Source of the DNA: JAUIGE01 sp045106685
Lineage (GTDB): Bacteria; Bacteroidota; Bacteroidia; J057
NCBI GenBank assembly: GCA_045106685.1
Contig: JBGCFB010000115.1
Location: 1 to 64,000 of the forward strand
DNA: 64,000 nucleotides
Reading direction: 5' to 3'
Shown in pieces: positions 1 to 8,183 of the stretch. The notes below the pieces were generated by a model. That model was not told where the DNA came from and did no database searches. It saw only the letters and a list, made by a program, of their open reading frames with translations. The first letter of the stretch is position 1. Every line of letters begins with the position of its first letter. Both the position numbers and the translations under genes were made by a program.

Positions 1-635
1 CCAAAAAACGCAGCATATAAACGTTGCCAGAACTTATGGAGAGGTGGCGGTGGTGGAGAAGGGGTTGTCGCTTTTTTTATCTTGATATTGCTTTCAAACT
101 CATCATAACCAGGATACTCTGGAACTGCAGCGACAGACCCCACATCAAAGTCTTCTTCAATCTCAGATGTGGTGAAACCTAATGTTACGCACTCTGTTAA
201 TGAGTCTATATAATTATCAGTAAGTGAAAACCCTTTAGTCGATGTTGAATTTATTTCGCTAGTCTCTTTATGCTCCGACTGACTTTTGGGATGAGGCTTA
301 GTCTGCTGCTGCGCCTTCATTCCCATCGGCACAAAAGCCAATGCAGCCAAAGAAGCCAGAAAGAGTGTTTTGTTTTGAGAAAAAGAATAAGGAATGGCCG
401 GTCCAGTATACTTCAGACTTTTATTCACCCACTCTAATTGACCTTTGTAGAATTTGCCGCAGGTTTTGGGCGTTTCGGTGAAAAAAGAAATGATTTCAGT
501 GGATGTTTTTCCTCTAAAATCTACCACTTCTTTTTGGCAAAGACTGCACATGCTCCCTCGTTCGGATGGGGCCATATGCTCAGAACCAGCGGTGCAAGGC
601 TCTGTGAGGGTGATTTTTCTAATGGGCGGGTTCAT
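1..635 (-). CDS. Membrane-anchored protein with CxxC N-terminal domain, partial at left edge
   Basis: An open frame runs from an ATG at 635 to the window edge without a stop, giving 211 residues of a longer protein. The first 75 or so residues resemble a cytoplasmic domain found at the N-terminus of many Bacteroidota proteins: an early PC, then CSLCQKEVVDF, an EIISFF-like stretch, and CGKFYKGQLE. A hydrophobic segment follows near residues 93-113 (NKTLFLASLAALAFVPMG). After it comes a polar, Ser/Thr-rich region and a run of prolines, which would be periplasmic. In such proteins the periplasmic end often carries a carboxypeptidase-regulatory-like or TonB-type domain, but that part lies outside the window, so function is unknown. 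The opposite strand also has short open frames here, but they lack these family features. Confidence 0.7.
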   Translation of the reverse strand, partial: MNPPIRKITLTEPCTAGSEHMAPSERGSMCSLCQKEVVDFRGKTSTEIISFFTETPKTCGKFYKGQLEWVNKSLKYTGPAIPYSFSQNKTLFLASLAALAFVPMGMKAQQQTKPHPKSQSEHKETSEINSTSTKGFSLTDNYIDSLTECVTLGFTTSEIEEDFDVGSVAAVPEYPGYDEFESNIKIKKATTPSPPPPPLHKFWQRLYAAFF

Positions 636-671
636 GTCATAAATATATAAAAAAATGTGTTTCCATACGTT

Positions 672-748
672 GAGGCGCAAGATTTTGCGTCTCACAATCA
701 GACGCAAAATCTTGCGTCTCACAATCAGACGCAAAATCTTGCGTCTCT
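672..748. repeat. Three tandem palindromic units with core GACGCAA...TTGCGTC
   Basis: Units at 672-693, 700-720 and 727-747 each read as an imperfect palindrome built on GACGCAA and TTGCGTC. They repeat with a 27-base period, separated by CACAATC or ACAATCA. The array fills the gap between the stop of the amidase gene and the start of the next minus-strand gene. It resembles REP-like intergenic palindromes and may fold in RNA or act as a weak terminator (inference). Confidence 0.85.
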
Positions 749-761
749 ACAACCATACTGG

Positions 762-2186
762 TTATCGTACCAACAATTTCATCTGAATCGATTGCCCTTT
801 TATTATACAATCCACAACATAGATTCCTGCGGCAATCCCCTCAAGTGAGTGACGCGTTTTTTGTGGATCAAAAGTCTTTACTAATTGGCCTGCCGCATTG
901 AGAAGGCGAATCGCATCAAGGTTGCGGTCATGGTCGATCACGATATGATCGGTGGCTGGATTGGGATAGAGATGAATGCCCAATTCGACAGCATCGGCAA
1001 GGCTACTAATGACAGGACAGAGATCGAGGGTGTCCTGAGTGCCTTGCCTTACGGCAGCAAGCCGGTCATATACCTGCTGACCAGGACAAGTCGTTCCACA
1101 GCCCAGGCGGTGGCCTGTAACCACTGGTAATTGCAGCATTGAACCAGTATGAAAGGTTGTGTCCTGCGGCCCAAGATCCTCACGGCAAGCCTTCCAGGCC
1201 AGCAGCCTTTCAAGGCTGCGAAGGGCGGCATCCGTCGGCGTATCTACCTGATAATCACCGAGTAAGCAAATGCCCATCGTGCCAGTATTGGTTCCACAAA
1301 AGTGCGCTCCGCGAATATTGTCACCGCCACCGCGACCTTCATAGATCACACCATTCGGGTCGATAAGCCAGTTGTAGCCGATGTCGCACCAGCCATTATT
1401 GCCCGTGTGAAAGTTCCAGATGCTACGCACCACGTTGGCCCAGTTGCTGGCATTATTAGGTGTGGCGGAGTGGTGCACGATTAAGTGCGTAACGGTAGTG
1501 GTAACCGGACTACTGCACGACGGATTTTGGCCGTCAGGGCAACCCCAGCCTGTACGTGTTACATGCTGCGGAAGCGGACAGCCGCATTCATCTTGCATCG
1601 CCCAAGCGATGGGCGGATTCGCCTCGAAGTTGGGATCGGGTTGGAAGAAGTGGAATCTAATGGAATCGAACCCAAGTCCACCTTGTGACACATCTTTTAA
1701 TGTAAAGTGAGATAAAAGTTGAATTCTGGAAGCTCCATTAGGAATTTTTACCAAATTACTTTGCCAGACTCCTTGCTTATATTCTTGTTCGTGAAATTGA
1801 GGCACTGGTGCTCCAATATGACTACTAACTCCGTTGCTATAGGTATAGTAAAGCCCTGTTAACGGTTTGCCTGTAAGTCCTACATTTTTTCCATAAACAG
1901 CAATGCTTACCCAGCGGTCATGGTTTTCATCTTCAAGCGGGATTTCAAACGTTCTTAGATTCACTACAAGATGATCAAAGGGAGGAATTGAATTTGAGTT
2001 TTGAGAAAATAAATGACGGTAAAGAGGAAATTCAAGATTGTCTTTTGCTACACTATCAGGAAAATTTATTACAACAGATTTATCCTTTTGCCCAAAAACA
2101 ACGCCCGTCCCTCCCACAAAACACATGACTAATGAATAATGATAAATAATCCTCACTAGCCATTTAATTGAAATAGTAATTTTCAT
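762..2186 (-). CDS. Secreted N-acetylmuramoyl-L-alanine amidase (PGRP/Amidase_2) with T9SS type A tail
   Basis: The protein has 474 residues. It would cleave the amide bond between the glycan and the stem peptide of peptidoglycan, outside the cell. An N-terminal hydrophobic segment ends near VVFGQ. A domain of unknown type occupies roughly residues 35-210. The amidase/PGRP fold lies at about 230-385, with HLIVHHS (first zinc ligand), a GYNWLIDPNG-like core, and GHRLGCGTTCPG (second His and the Cys ligand). The last 75 residues form a T9SS type A sorting domain (YPNPATD, then GIYVV and a basic end). This suggests a surface or released enzyme acting on foreign cell walls rather than on self. 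The opposite-strand frames in the same region are shadows. Confidence 0.9.
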   Translation of the reverse strand: MKITISIKWLVRIIYHYSLVMCFVGGTGVVFGQKDKSVVINFPDSVAKDNLEFPLYRHLFSQNSNSIPPFDHLVVNLRTFEIPLEDENHDRWVSIAVYGKNVGLTGKPLTGLYYTYSNGVSSHIGAPVPQFHEQEYKQGVWQSNLVKIPNGASRIQLLSHFTLKDVSQGGLGFDSIRFHFFQPDPNFEANPPIAWAMQDECGCPLPQHVTRTGWGCPDGQNPSCSSPVTTTVTHLIVHHSATPNNASNWANVVRSIWNFHTGNNGWCDIGYNWLIDPNGVIYEGRGGGDNIRGAHFCGTNTGTMGICLLGDYQVDTPTDAALRSLERLLAWKACREDLGPQDTTFHTGSMLQLPVVTGHRLGCGTTCPGQQVYDRLAAVRQGTQDTLDLCPVISSLADAVELGIHLYPNPATDHIVIDHDRNLDAIRLLNAAGQLVKTFDPQKTRHSLEGIAAGIYVVDCIIKGQSIQMKLLVR

Positions 2187-2220
2187 GGCTCTAAGCTACA
2201 ATTTTTGCTAATTTCCCCCT

Positions 2221-3093
2221 ATGTTAAAACGTCGCCAGTTTATCCAAAGCCTGGGCCTGATGGCCGGAGCCACATTATTGCCTGTTTCTGTTTGGGCTCA
2301 GTCTGAAAAAAAGATTCCGATTGCTGCCTATTTGGGGAATGTTCCTTCGTCTGATCTTGAGACACGTTTGGGCCTTGCCAAGGAAGCTGGATTTGAGAAT
2401 GTGGTGGCGCCTGGAAACTGGATGCTGGAAGATGATGGAAAGGAGATTGCTGCGGCGATTAGAAATGCAGGCCTTAGTTGCCCCGTGGTGTATGCCCCTG
2501 TCAATACGCTGGGAATGCGCAACCTGGAAGAAGGTTTAGATCGTCTTGCAAAAATAGCGAAGCAACTTGGTGCAACATGGTTTATCGCGACTGGTGTTGA
2601 AAAAGCGCCGCGCGGCGCGCGCAGGATGTCCGAATATCTCAATATGTATGCCCAGCGATTGGCCTGGGATAAAATCCAGTTTGCTTATGCGCCTCATGCT
2701 GCCGATCTCATGCCTCGTGGAGCTGAGATTCCGTTGGAGGTAATGATTCAAAATACGGAGCGCACCCTTGTCAATATCGAATGGAACCCTACCTTGATAG
2801 GTGACGCTGGCGCTAACGCAACGGGTATGTTGGAAAGCTATCCTGAGCGCTTTTCTGTTCTGCGACTAGGCGTTGCAGGAGATTGTGGCCAGGAGGATTC
2901 GCTCGACAGTATAGACTGGAAAGGTTTGAAGCCTGCTCTGATCGTGGCAGGAACTCCCACATGCACAGATGCCAATATGGAAAACGCCAAGGCGAATATG
3001 GAATATTGGAACACAAAAAGAATGAAGGTGAAAAAAGTAAAAACTCCGAAGGAGAAGCCTGTAGAAATGGAGGAAGAAAGCGATTCGAAGTAA
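2221..3093 (+). CDS. Tat-exported sugar phosphate isomerase/epimerase-like TIM-barrel protein
   Basis: The protein has 290 residues. It begins with a twin-arginine style leader (KRRQFIQSLGLMAGA) followed by an AQ cleavage region, so it is probably exported folded. The body looks like the xylose-isomerase-like TIM barrel family: alternating segments such as AGFENVVAPGN, GLSCPVVYAPVN, and NIEWNPTLIGDAG, with Glu and Asp residues near strand ends that could bind metal. Members of this family act on sugars or inositols, but substrate cannot be read from sequence. The C-terminus is a lysine/glutamate-rich tail. It is convergent with the DASS transporter, and an inverted repeat lies between the two. 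Confidence 0.75.
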   Translation: MLKRRQFIQSLGLMAGATLLPVSVWAQSEKKIPIAAYLGNVPSSDLETRLGLAKEAGFENVVAPGNWMLEDDGKEIAAAIRNAGLSCPVVYAPVNTLGMRNLEEGLDRLAKIAKQLGATWFIATGVEKAPRGARRMSEYLNMYAQRLAWDKIQFAYAPHAADLMPRGAEIPLEVMIQNTERTLVNIEWNPTLIGDAGANATGMLESYPERFSVLRLGVAGDCGQEDSLDSIDWKGLKPALIVAGTPTCTDANMENAKANMEYWNTKRMKVKKVKTPKEKPVEMEEESDSK

Positions 3094-3100
3094 TCGCGTC

Positions 3101-3155
3101 GTTAGGTGTTTTGAGTTTTGGGTTTCGAGTTTGTTGTAGACTCAAAACACCTAAC
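3101..3155. repeat. Inverted repeat between convergent genes, probable bidirectional terminator
   Basis: A perfect 15-base pair of arms (GTTAGGTGTTTTGAG at 3101-3115 and its complement at 3141-3155) encloses a 25-base loop. An A-run at 3164-3172 follows, which reads as a T-run on the minus strand. The sequence style (GTGTTTTGAGTTT) returns at about 62673-62748, so this is one copy of a small family. Its place between two convergent stops fits transcription termination. Confidence 0.75.
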
Positions 3156-3184
3156 TCATAACCCAAAAAAAAATCCTTACCTTC

Positions 3185-4669
3185 TTATTTAATCGCTACC
3201 GGAAAGCTCCCCAGATCAATCCCCCAAACAAGCGGAAGCAGGAAGTACATCACAATCGTGATAATCACAATGGAGATAATATTGAGCTGAAATCCCGCTC
3301 GAATCATATCCTTCATTTCGATAAGACCTGAGCCGAATACGACGGCATTCGGAGCGGTGGCTACGGGAAGCATAAAGGCGCAGGAAGCCGCTACAGTTGC
3401 AGATACCATCAGCCCATACGGATGCACGTCGATGGCTGGAGCTAGCTTTGCGAGCACAGGCATCATAAGCGTGCAGGTGGCCATGTTGGAGGTTATTTCT
3501 GTGAGGAAATTCACACCGGCAATAATGGCGATCAGCATCACAATAAAAGGCACAGTTGAGAGCAGACTCAATTGTTGTCCAAGCCAGAGGGCAAGGCCGC
3601 TTGCTTCAAAGCCTGCCGCAATAGCAAAGCCAGCTCCAAAAAGCAGCAATACTCCCCAGGGAAGCTTTACTGCAGTCTTCCAGTCTAACAGCGTTTGGGT
3701 GGAATGAGTAGGAGATTTCGCAGGAATAATAAACAAGGTCATGGCCCCGCTCAATGCAATTATGGTGTCATTAATCGCTGGGAAGAATGGATTGATAAGG
3801 TACTTGCGTGTCATCCATGAAAAAGCAACAAGTACAAAAATCGCCAACACCCATTGTTCCTCGTACTTGATTTTGCCAAGCTTATTTAGCTCGCCTTGAA
3901 TGAGCATCTTCGCTCCTGGAACAGGCCGATTATCCAGCTTATACACTCGCCGAACGAGGTGCTGCCACATGATGATAAGTAGCATCAAACTGATAGGGAC
4001 ACCTATCATAGCCCAGGAGGCAAAGGAGATTTCGATGCCGTATTCGTTTTCTACAAAACCGCTAAAAATAAGATTAGTAGGAGTACCAACTAAAGTCGCT
4101 AGGCCACCAATAGATGCCGCATATGCGATTGCAAGCATAAGCACTTTCCCAAAGTCTTTCATGCCTTTGAGGTTGTCAGCATGCTGGTCTGTCAGGCTTT
4201 TTATTTCACCTATAATCGCCAGGCCAATCGGAAGCATCATGACCGTGGTGGCCGTATTGGAAATCCACATAGATAGCAAGCCTGTAGCCAGAATGAATCC
4301 CAGCACGATTTGATGCATATTGGTACCCATCGCCGCAATCAGATTCAAGGCAATCCGTCGGTGTAGGTTCCACCGCTCCATGGCAAGTGCGAGCATAAAC
4401 CCGCCTACAAACAGGAATAGAATTTTATGCCCGTATGGTGCCGCGGTTGCTGTCATATCCAGCGCGCCACTTACAGGAAATAGAACGAGCGGTAATAACG
4501 ATGTGACAGCAATCGGAATAACCTCGGTGATCCACCAGGCTGCTATCCATAAGGTACAAGCCAGCACAGCTCGGCCAGCATCAGGAAGACCTTCTGGTTT
4601 GAAAAAAGCTAGTGTCAGGAAAAAGAGAAGCGGTCCCAGAAATAGGAAAAGGATTTTACGAGGCTGCAT
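3185..4669 (-). CDS. DASS/SLC13-family sodium-coupled anion symporter
   Basis: The 494-residue polytopic membrane protein belongs to the divalent anion:Na+ symporter family, which imports dicarboxylates, sulfate or related anions with sodium. It shows the first SNT signature in WISNTATTVMMLPIG, a PTNLIFSGF loop after the first re-entrant region, and the second copy as TEITSNMATCTLMMP, where the usual SNT is SNM. An alternative upstream start at 4747 would add 26 residues, but that extension is translated from an intergenic repeat. The ATG at 4669 (MQPRKILFLFLGPLL) gives the normal family N-terminus and was chosen. Substrate is not determined; dicarboxylate is the commonest for this subfamily. 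Confidence 0.88.
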   Translation of the reverse strand: MQPRKILFLFLGPLLFFLTLAFFKPEGLPDAGRAVLACTLWIAAWWITEVIPIAVTSLLPLVLFPVSGALDMTATAAPYGHKILFLFVGGFMLALAMERWNLHRRIALNLIAAMGTNMHQIVLGFILATGLLSMWISNTATTVMMLPIGLAIIGEIKSLTDQHADNLKGMKDFGKVLMLAIAYAASIGGLATLVGTPTNLIFSGFVENEYGIEISFASWAMIGVPISLMLLIIMWQHLVRRVYKLDNRPVPGAKMLIQGELNKLGKIKYEEQWVLAIFVLVAFSWMTRKYLINPFFPAINDTIIALSGAMTLFIIPAKSPTHSTQTLLDWKTAVKLPWGVLLLFGAGFAIAAGFEASGLALWLGQQLSLLSTVPFIVMLIAIIAGVNFLTEITSNMATCTLMMPVLAKLAPAIDVHPYGLMVSATVAASCAFMLPVATAPNAVVFGSGLIEMKDMIRAGFQLNIISIVIITIVMYFLLPLVWGIDLGSFPVAIK

Positions 4670-4697
4670 GTAGGTAGGATTTTCACTTTTTAGATTT

Positions 4698-4785
4698 CTC
4701 GCTACTTGATCCTTGATATTCGCTACTCTCGAATGATTGAAAAACACACGTGAGTATCAAGTATTGAGCAGCAAGGATCAAGTCG
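4698..4785. repeat. Long inverted repeat, family with 31708-31797
   Basis: Perfect 12-base arms ACTTGATCCTTG (4704-4715) and its complement (4772-4783) enclose a structured centre. The 29 bases at 4722-4750 match the reverse complement of 31745-31773 at 25 of 29 positions, so the centre as well as the arms is shared by the two copies. The right arm overlaps the last codons and stop of the next minus-strand gene. Confidence 0.8.
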
Positions 4786-6094
4786 AAAAGGATAATGAAA
4801 CATTTCTATTGAATCCCAAGCTCGCACAAACCACCAATAAAGGAATTACCGGAACGGCAAATCGGCTTGCGCCTAGCGGCCCTGTAGCCAGAGCAAGATA
4901 GAAGGGAATAGCCAGCAATAAAAGCATGATAGGCCAGTTTCTGCGATGCCTGAATAAGGCACTCGCTATTCCTATCATTAAGCCTATTTTTCCTAAAAAC
5001 GACAAGCCTAACATGAAAAGCGGCCAGAAACCCTGAGCTTTCATATACGACCATATCCCGCCATAGCCTTCCGATGAAAAAATGGCTAGCAGGCCTGTAT
5101 TTTTCCCTGTGGCTCTATCCCAGTTGAAAAAATGATAGAGGTCAAAACGCCCCGGATCAGCAAAAAAATGAATCATACCTTTTGCATGGAGCGATGCATA
5201 CGTGCCTGGGTTTTCCTTCAATACGGCTGCTGCTTTTTGTTGAATAAACTGCTGCCTGCTGGGGTAATCTTGGATGGTATTTGCCTGTGCGGCTACCGCA
5301 TCGACCCACCTTTCTGCCTCTGCTTCTCCATCGATGCGGACCTTGGTATAGTAGGCATTGTATTGGAGTAGATTGATGGATGTGATGCTTGAGAAATGGA
5401 ATGAGCTAGTGCGGGCGTAATTGATGCCTCCAAGGCAAAGCGCTGATACTAAGGGGATTAGCGCAGTAATAACGGCCTTTGGAATCGATCTTTTTTTTAC
5501 CCAACTCAAAAAAGGCAAAAAGATAATCATGCCCAGAGCCAGCGGATAGGTCACTGGTTTGAGCCAAAGACTCAGCGCTATACAAAGCGCAGTAATCCAT
5601 ATTCCGCGACTTTTTTCTTTTAACCAAAACAGCACCAATCCATAAGCCGCACCAATTAAAAGGCTTTGTAACCAGACTTCAGTCATGACTAGTCCCGGAT
5701 AGATAAATACGGAAAAACTGAGCGCGGTAAGTATAAAGAAAGCGCTGTTCTGTGAAACAGTTAGCAAGCGCAAGATGCGCCAGCTCAATACCAGATTGAA
5801 CAGAAACAACAGATACTGTACAAAGAGTAGAAATGGAAAGGAGACGAGGACGCCAAGGATGATAGGGTAGAGTGGAGGCCGCTTGGTGAGGTAGTCCGTG
5901 CGGAATGGTGCTTCAAGGTCCCCACTATACAGGCTGCCGTGCTGAAAGAGATTTTCGGAAGCGGCGATATATTCTTTCGAATCAGCGAGAAGCCAGTTTT
6001 GTTGATTGAGCTGGAATATAAAAGCAGCGATCGCGATGGCGGAAAGTAAAATCCACCATCGCGATATGCGATTTTTTGTCCTAATGATGCTCAC
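4778..6094 (-). CDS. GT-C type membrane glycosyltransferase-like protein
   Basis: The 438-residue protein has about ten hydrophobic segments. The N-terminal part has the layout of GT-C fold transferases (PMT/GT39/ArnT-like): a first membrane helix, then an external loop with an acidic motif (WLLADSKEY), a stretch ending TKRPPLYPIIL before the next helix, and further paired helices. Such enzymes move a sugar from a polyprenyl-linked donor to lipid or protein on the outer face of the inner membrane. The donor and acceptor are not evident. It starts 2 bases after the stop of the small secreted protein gene at 6097-6627, so the two are likely co-transcribed. Its last codons lie in the inverted repeat at 4698-4785. 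Confidence 0.7.
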   Translation of the reverse strand: MSIIRTKNRISRWWILLSAIAIAAFIFQLNQQNWLLADSKEYIAASENLFQHGSLYSGDLEAPFRTDYLTKRPPLYPIILGVLVSFPFLLFVQYLLFLFNLVLSWRILRLLTVSQNSAFFILTALSFSVFIYPGLVMTEVWLQSLLIGAAYGLVLFWLKEKSRGIWITALCIALSLWLKPVTYPLALGMIIFLPFLSWVKKRSIPKAVITALIPLVSALCLGGINYARTSSFHFSSITSINLLQYNAYYTKVRIDGEAEAERWVDAVAAQANTIQDYPSRQQFIQQKAAAVLKENPGTYASLHAKGMIHFFADPGRFDLYHFFNWDRATGKNTGLLAIFSSEGYGGIWSYMKAQGFWPLFMLGLSFLGKIGLMIGIASALFRHRRNWPIMLLLLAIPFYLALATGPLGASRFAVPVIPLLVVCASLGFNRNVSLSFST

Positions 6095-6096
6095 GG

Positions 6097-6627
6097 TTAC
6101 TCTGTTCTCAGGATAATCCAGGCTGCGGGACGAAGGTTCTTGTCACCCATTTGATTGACTCTGAATTCGGCTTCATCTTCAAGGTAAAGCATGGGCGTTT
6201 TGCATGTTTGACCAAATGTGATCGTAAGCACCTTGAGTGGCTCTTTTCCTTTTGCGGGAAGTACGATGTCGGGAGTGCGAGGAAACTGAGCGGTGCCAAA
6301 TATCCAGCGCTTATTGCAAGGTACGTTGCCGTATTGGGTGGAATCATTCTCGATGATGAGCGTTCTGCCTCGTTCTGCAAACTTGGTCCAGCTTTCACTA
6401 AAATGACAGGTGTACGAACTCACTGTGTGGCAACTTGAGTCAAAAGCAACAGAAAAATTGATCGCTTTAATGTCAACATCGGTATTCTGAGCAGAGCCCA
6501 TATATACATCCACGACCACACTATCCTCAATCTGAGTGAAGGTATAGTTTACCTGATAGACTTGTGCAGTACCAAAATGAGCAAATGAGAATACGACGAG
6601 CAGTAAGGAGAGTAATCTTTTATACAT
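6097..6627 (-). CDS. Small secreted protein of unknown function
   Basis: The 176-residue protein has a clear signal peptide (MYKRLLSLLLVVFSFAHFGTAQ) and no sorting domain. Its body can be aligned by eye with the first 200 residues of the PKD protein at 15660-17531. Both have a NFSV/DFSF strand, a conserved DSC, a CNKR or YNKR motif followed by an aromatic run, IVLP or LVIP, a hydrophobic LTI strand, a Cys, and LYLE. This suggests a shared beta-sandwich domain, perhaps of cohesin-like type (inference). Function is unknown. It leads the pair with the GT-C protein gene. Confidence 0.7.
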   Translation of the reverse strand: MYKRLLSLLLVVFSFAHFGTAQVYQVNYTFTQIEDSVVVDVYMGSAQNTDVDIKAINFSVAFDSSCHTVSSYTCHFSESWTKFAERGRTLIIENDSTQYGNVPCNKRWIFGTAQFPRTPDIVLPAKGKEPLKVLTITFGQTCKTPMLYLEDEAEFRVNQMGDKNLRPAAWIILRTE

Positions 6628-6735
6628 CGGTGTTTGTTTGTTGGCTAAAGTTAACGTGTTTGCATGTGGTTATTGATATGGATCAAAAAAATCTTTTTCA
6701 ATTCCTACTTTTATATTGAGATTGATCTGCTCGTT

Positions 6736-8163
6736 ATGGTCACCTATATATTAAAACGACTACTCTTTTTTATACCTACACTATTCATTATTTCGCTGAT
6801 GGCGTTTTGGATAAGTGTGGCTTCACCTGGCGATCCTGTAGATAATTTTGCCGGGACGGGAGCAGGTGGACTAGATGGTCAGAGCGAGGCGAGTTTTTCT
6901 CAGCTTAAAGAAAAAAGGGATCGGATTAGAAAAAAATTCAATCTTCATCTTCCTATTTTTTATGTAGGACTTTCGAGTATGGCTGAGCCTGATACGCTCT
7001 ATCGGTTTTTTGAAAGAGAAGAAAAGGAAGGCATTGGGCGCCTTTTAAGTCATTCCGGGAATTGGCCTGCTTTGCAGAAATATCGCAACGCCTTGCTTGA
7101 ACTGCGATATAAGGAACGCTTTTTCTTTGAACAAAAACTGAAAATCCGCAAGAGTACGAAGCGCGATGTGGAGCAAATAGTGATTTCAGCCTATGGTGTT
7201 ACCCAGGCACTTATCGCCGAAAGCAACGAGCAGATCATCGAGGATAGATTTTATCAACTCGATACCTTATTTGCCAAGCACCCTGTTCTTGTTGAGCTCG
7301 ATAGCCAGTTGATTTCCGCCAAAGGGCTGTATGCTGAGTTACAGGCGAACCCACAGCGATGGAAAAACTATATTCCGAGCATTGATTTTTATGGAACAGA
7401 AAATCAATATCATAAATGGGTTTGGAACATTCTTACAAAGCTGGACTTCGGGAACTCTTACGCCAATAGTCAGCCTGTTTCTGATAGAATAGGCGATCTC
7501 TTCTTTTGGTCAACCTTCTTCTCGCTCACTTCGATTTTTCTGGCGTATCTCATCTCTATTCCGTTGGGAATTATAGGCGCGAGTTTGCAAAACTCACGCT
7601 TCGATAAGATAACTACGATAACCGTATTTGCGATGGATTCGCTGCCCAATTTCTGGGTGGCTACTTTGTTGCTCGTGACATTTGCTAATCCTGATGTTTT
7701 TAACTGGTTTCCTTCCAGTTTCAATGAATGGGACACAGGAGCCAGCCGGTTTGTCCTTCCTATGATTGCATATACTTATGGGAATATCGCCTTTGCAAGC
7801 AGAATCATGCGCGCAAGCATGTTGGAGGTTATTCAGCAGGATTATATCCGAACAGCATATGCAAAGGGACTGCGTCGTTGGGTGGTAATATCCAAACATG
7901 CTGCACGGAATGCCTTGCTACCAATCATAACGGGTTTTGCAGGACTATTTCCGGCGATGCTTGGAGGCCAGGTTGTGCTTGAAACGATTTTCTCCATTCC
8001 AGGAATGGGTAGAGAAGTCTTTGAAGCCTCATTTTCAAAAGATGTTCCCATGATTATGGCAGTGTTTACGGTCACGGGCTTTCTTACCATTATGGGCTAT
8101 TTGGTTAGTGACTTATTGTATACTATTGCCGACCCTCGAATTCGACTCAATTCTAAAGACTAA
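6736..8163 (+). CDS. ABC transporter permease, DppB/OppB family
   Basis: The 475-residue inner-membrane permease belongs to a peptide/nickel-type ABC importer. It starts with the typical MVTYILKRLLFFIPTLFIISL helix. An earlier in-frame ATG at 6664 would add 24 residues not seen in the family, so the ATG at 6736 was chosen. Between the first helix and the permease core there is a long soluble insert (about residues 50-245), typical of Bacteroidota OppB proteins. The core ends with the EAA loop (DYIRTAYAKGLRRWVVISKHAARNALLP) and the IPGMGREVFEA segment. The partner permease follows 20 bases later. Neither the ATPase subunits nor a substrate-binding protein is encoded nearby. Confidence 0.88.
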   Translation: MVTYILKRLLFFIPTLFIISLMAFWISVASPGDPVDNFAGTGAGGLDGQSEASFSQLKEKRDRIRKKFNLHLPIFYVGLSSMAEPDTLYRFFEREEKEGIGRLLSHSGNWPALQKYRNALLELRYKERFFFEQKLKIRKSTKRDVEQIVISAYGVTQALIAESNEQIIEDRFYQLDTLFAKHPVLVELDSQLISAKGLYAELQANPQRWKNYIPSIDFYGTENQYHKWVWNILTKLDFGNSYANSQPVSDRIGDLFFWSTFFSLTSIFLAYLISIPLGIIGASLQNSRFDKITTITVFAMDSLPNFWVATLLLVTFANPDVFNWFPSSFNEWDTGASRFVLPMIAYTYGNIAFASRIMRASMLEVIQQDYIRTAYAKGLRRWVVISKHAARNALLPIITGFAGLFPAMLGGQVVLETIFSIPGMGREVFEASFSKDVPMIMAVFTVTGFLTIMGYLVSDLLYTIADPRIRLNSKD

Positions 8164-8183
8164 AATCGATCTGAAAGTAGCGG

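Noticed and set aside
438..650. Two overlapping plus-strand frames of 60-70 codons
   Set aside because: The minus strand has a continuous frame through the left edge with a recognisable CxxC N-terminal domain and membrane helix.
3185..4669. SNM in place of SNT in the second DASS signature as evidence of an inactive carrier
   Set aside because: Position three of this signature varies between subfamilies, and the rest of both motifs is intact.
4670..4747. 26-residue N-terminal extension of the DASS transporter
   Set aside because: The extension is translated from a repeat shared with 31708-31797 and has no family match.
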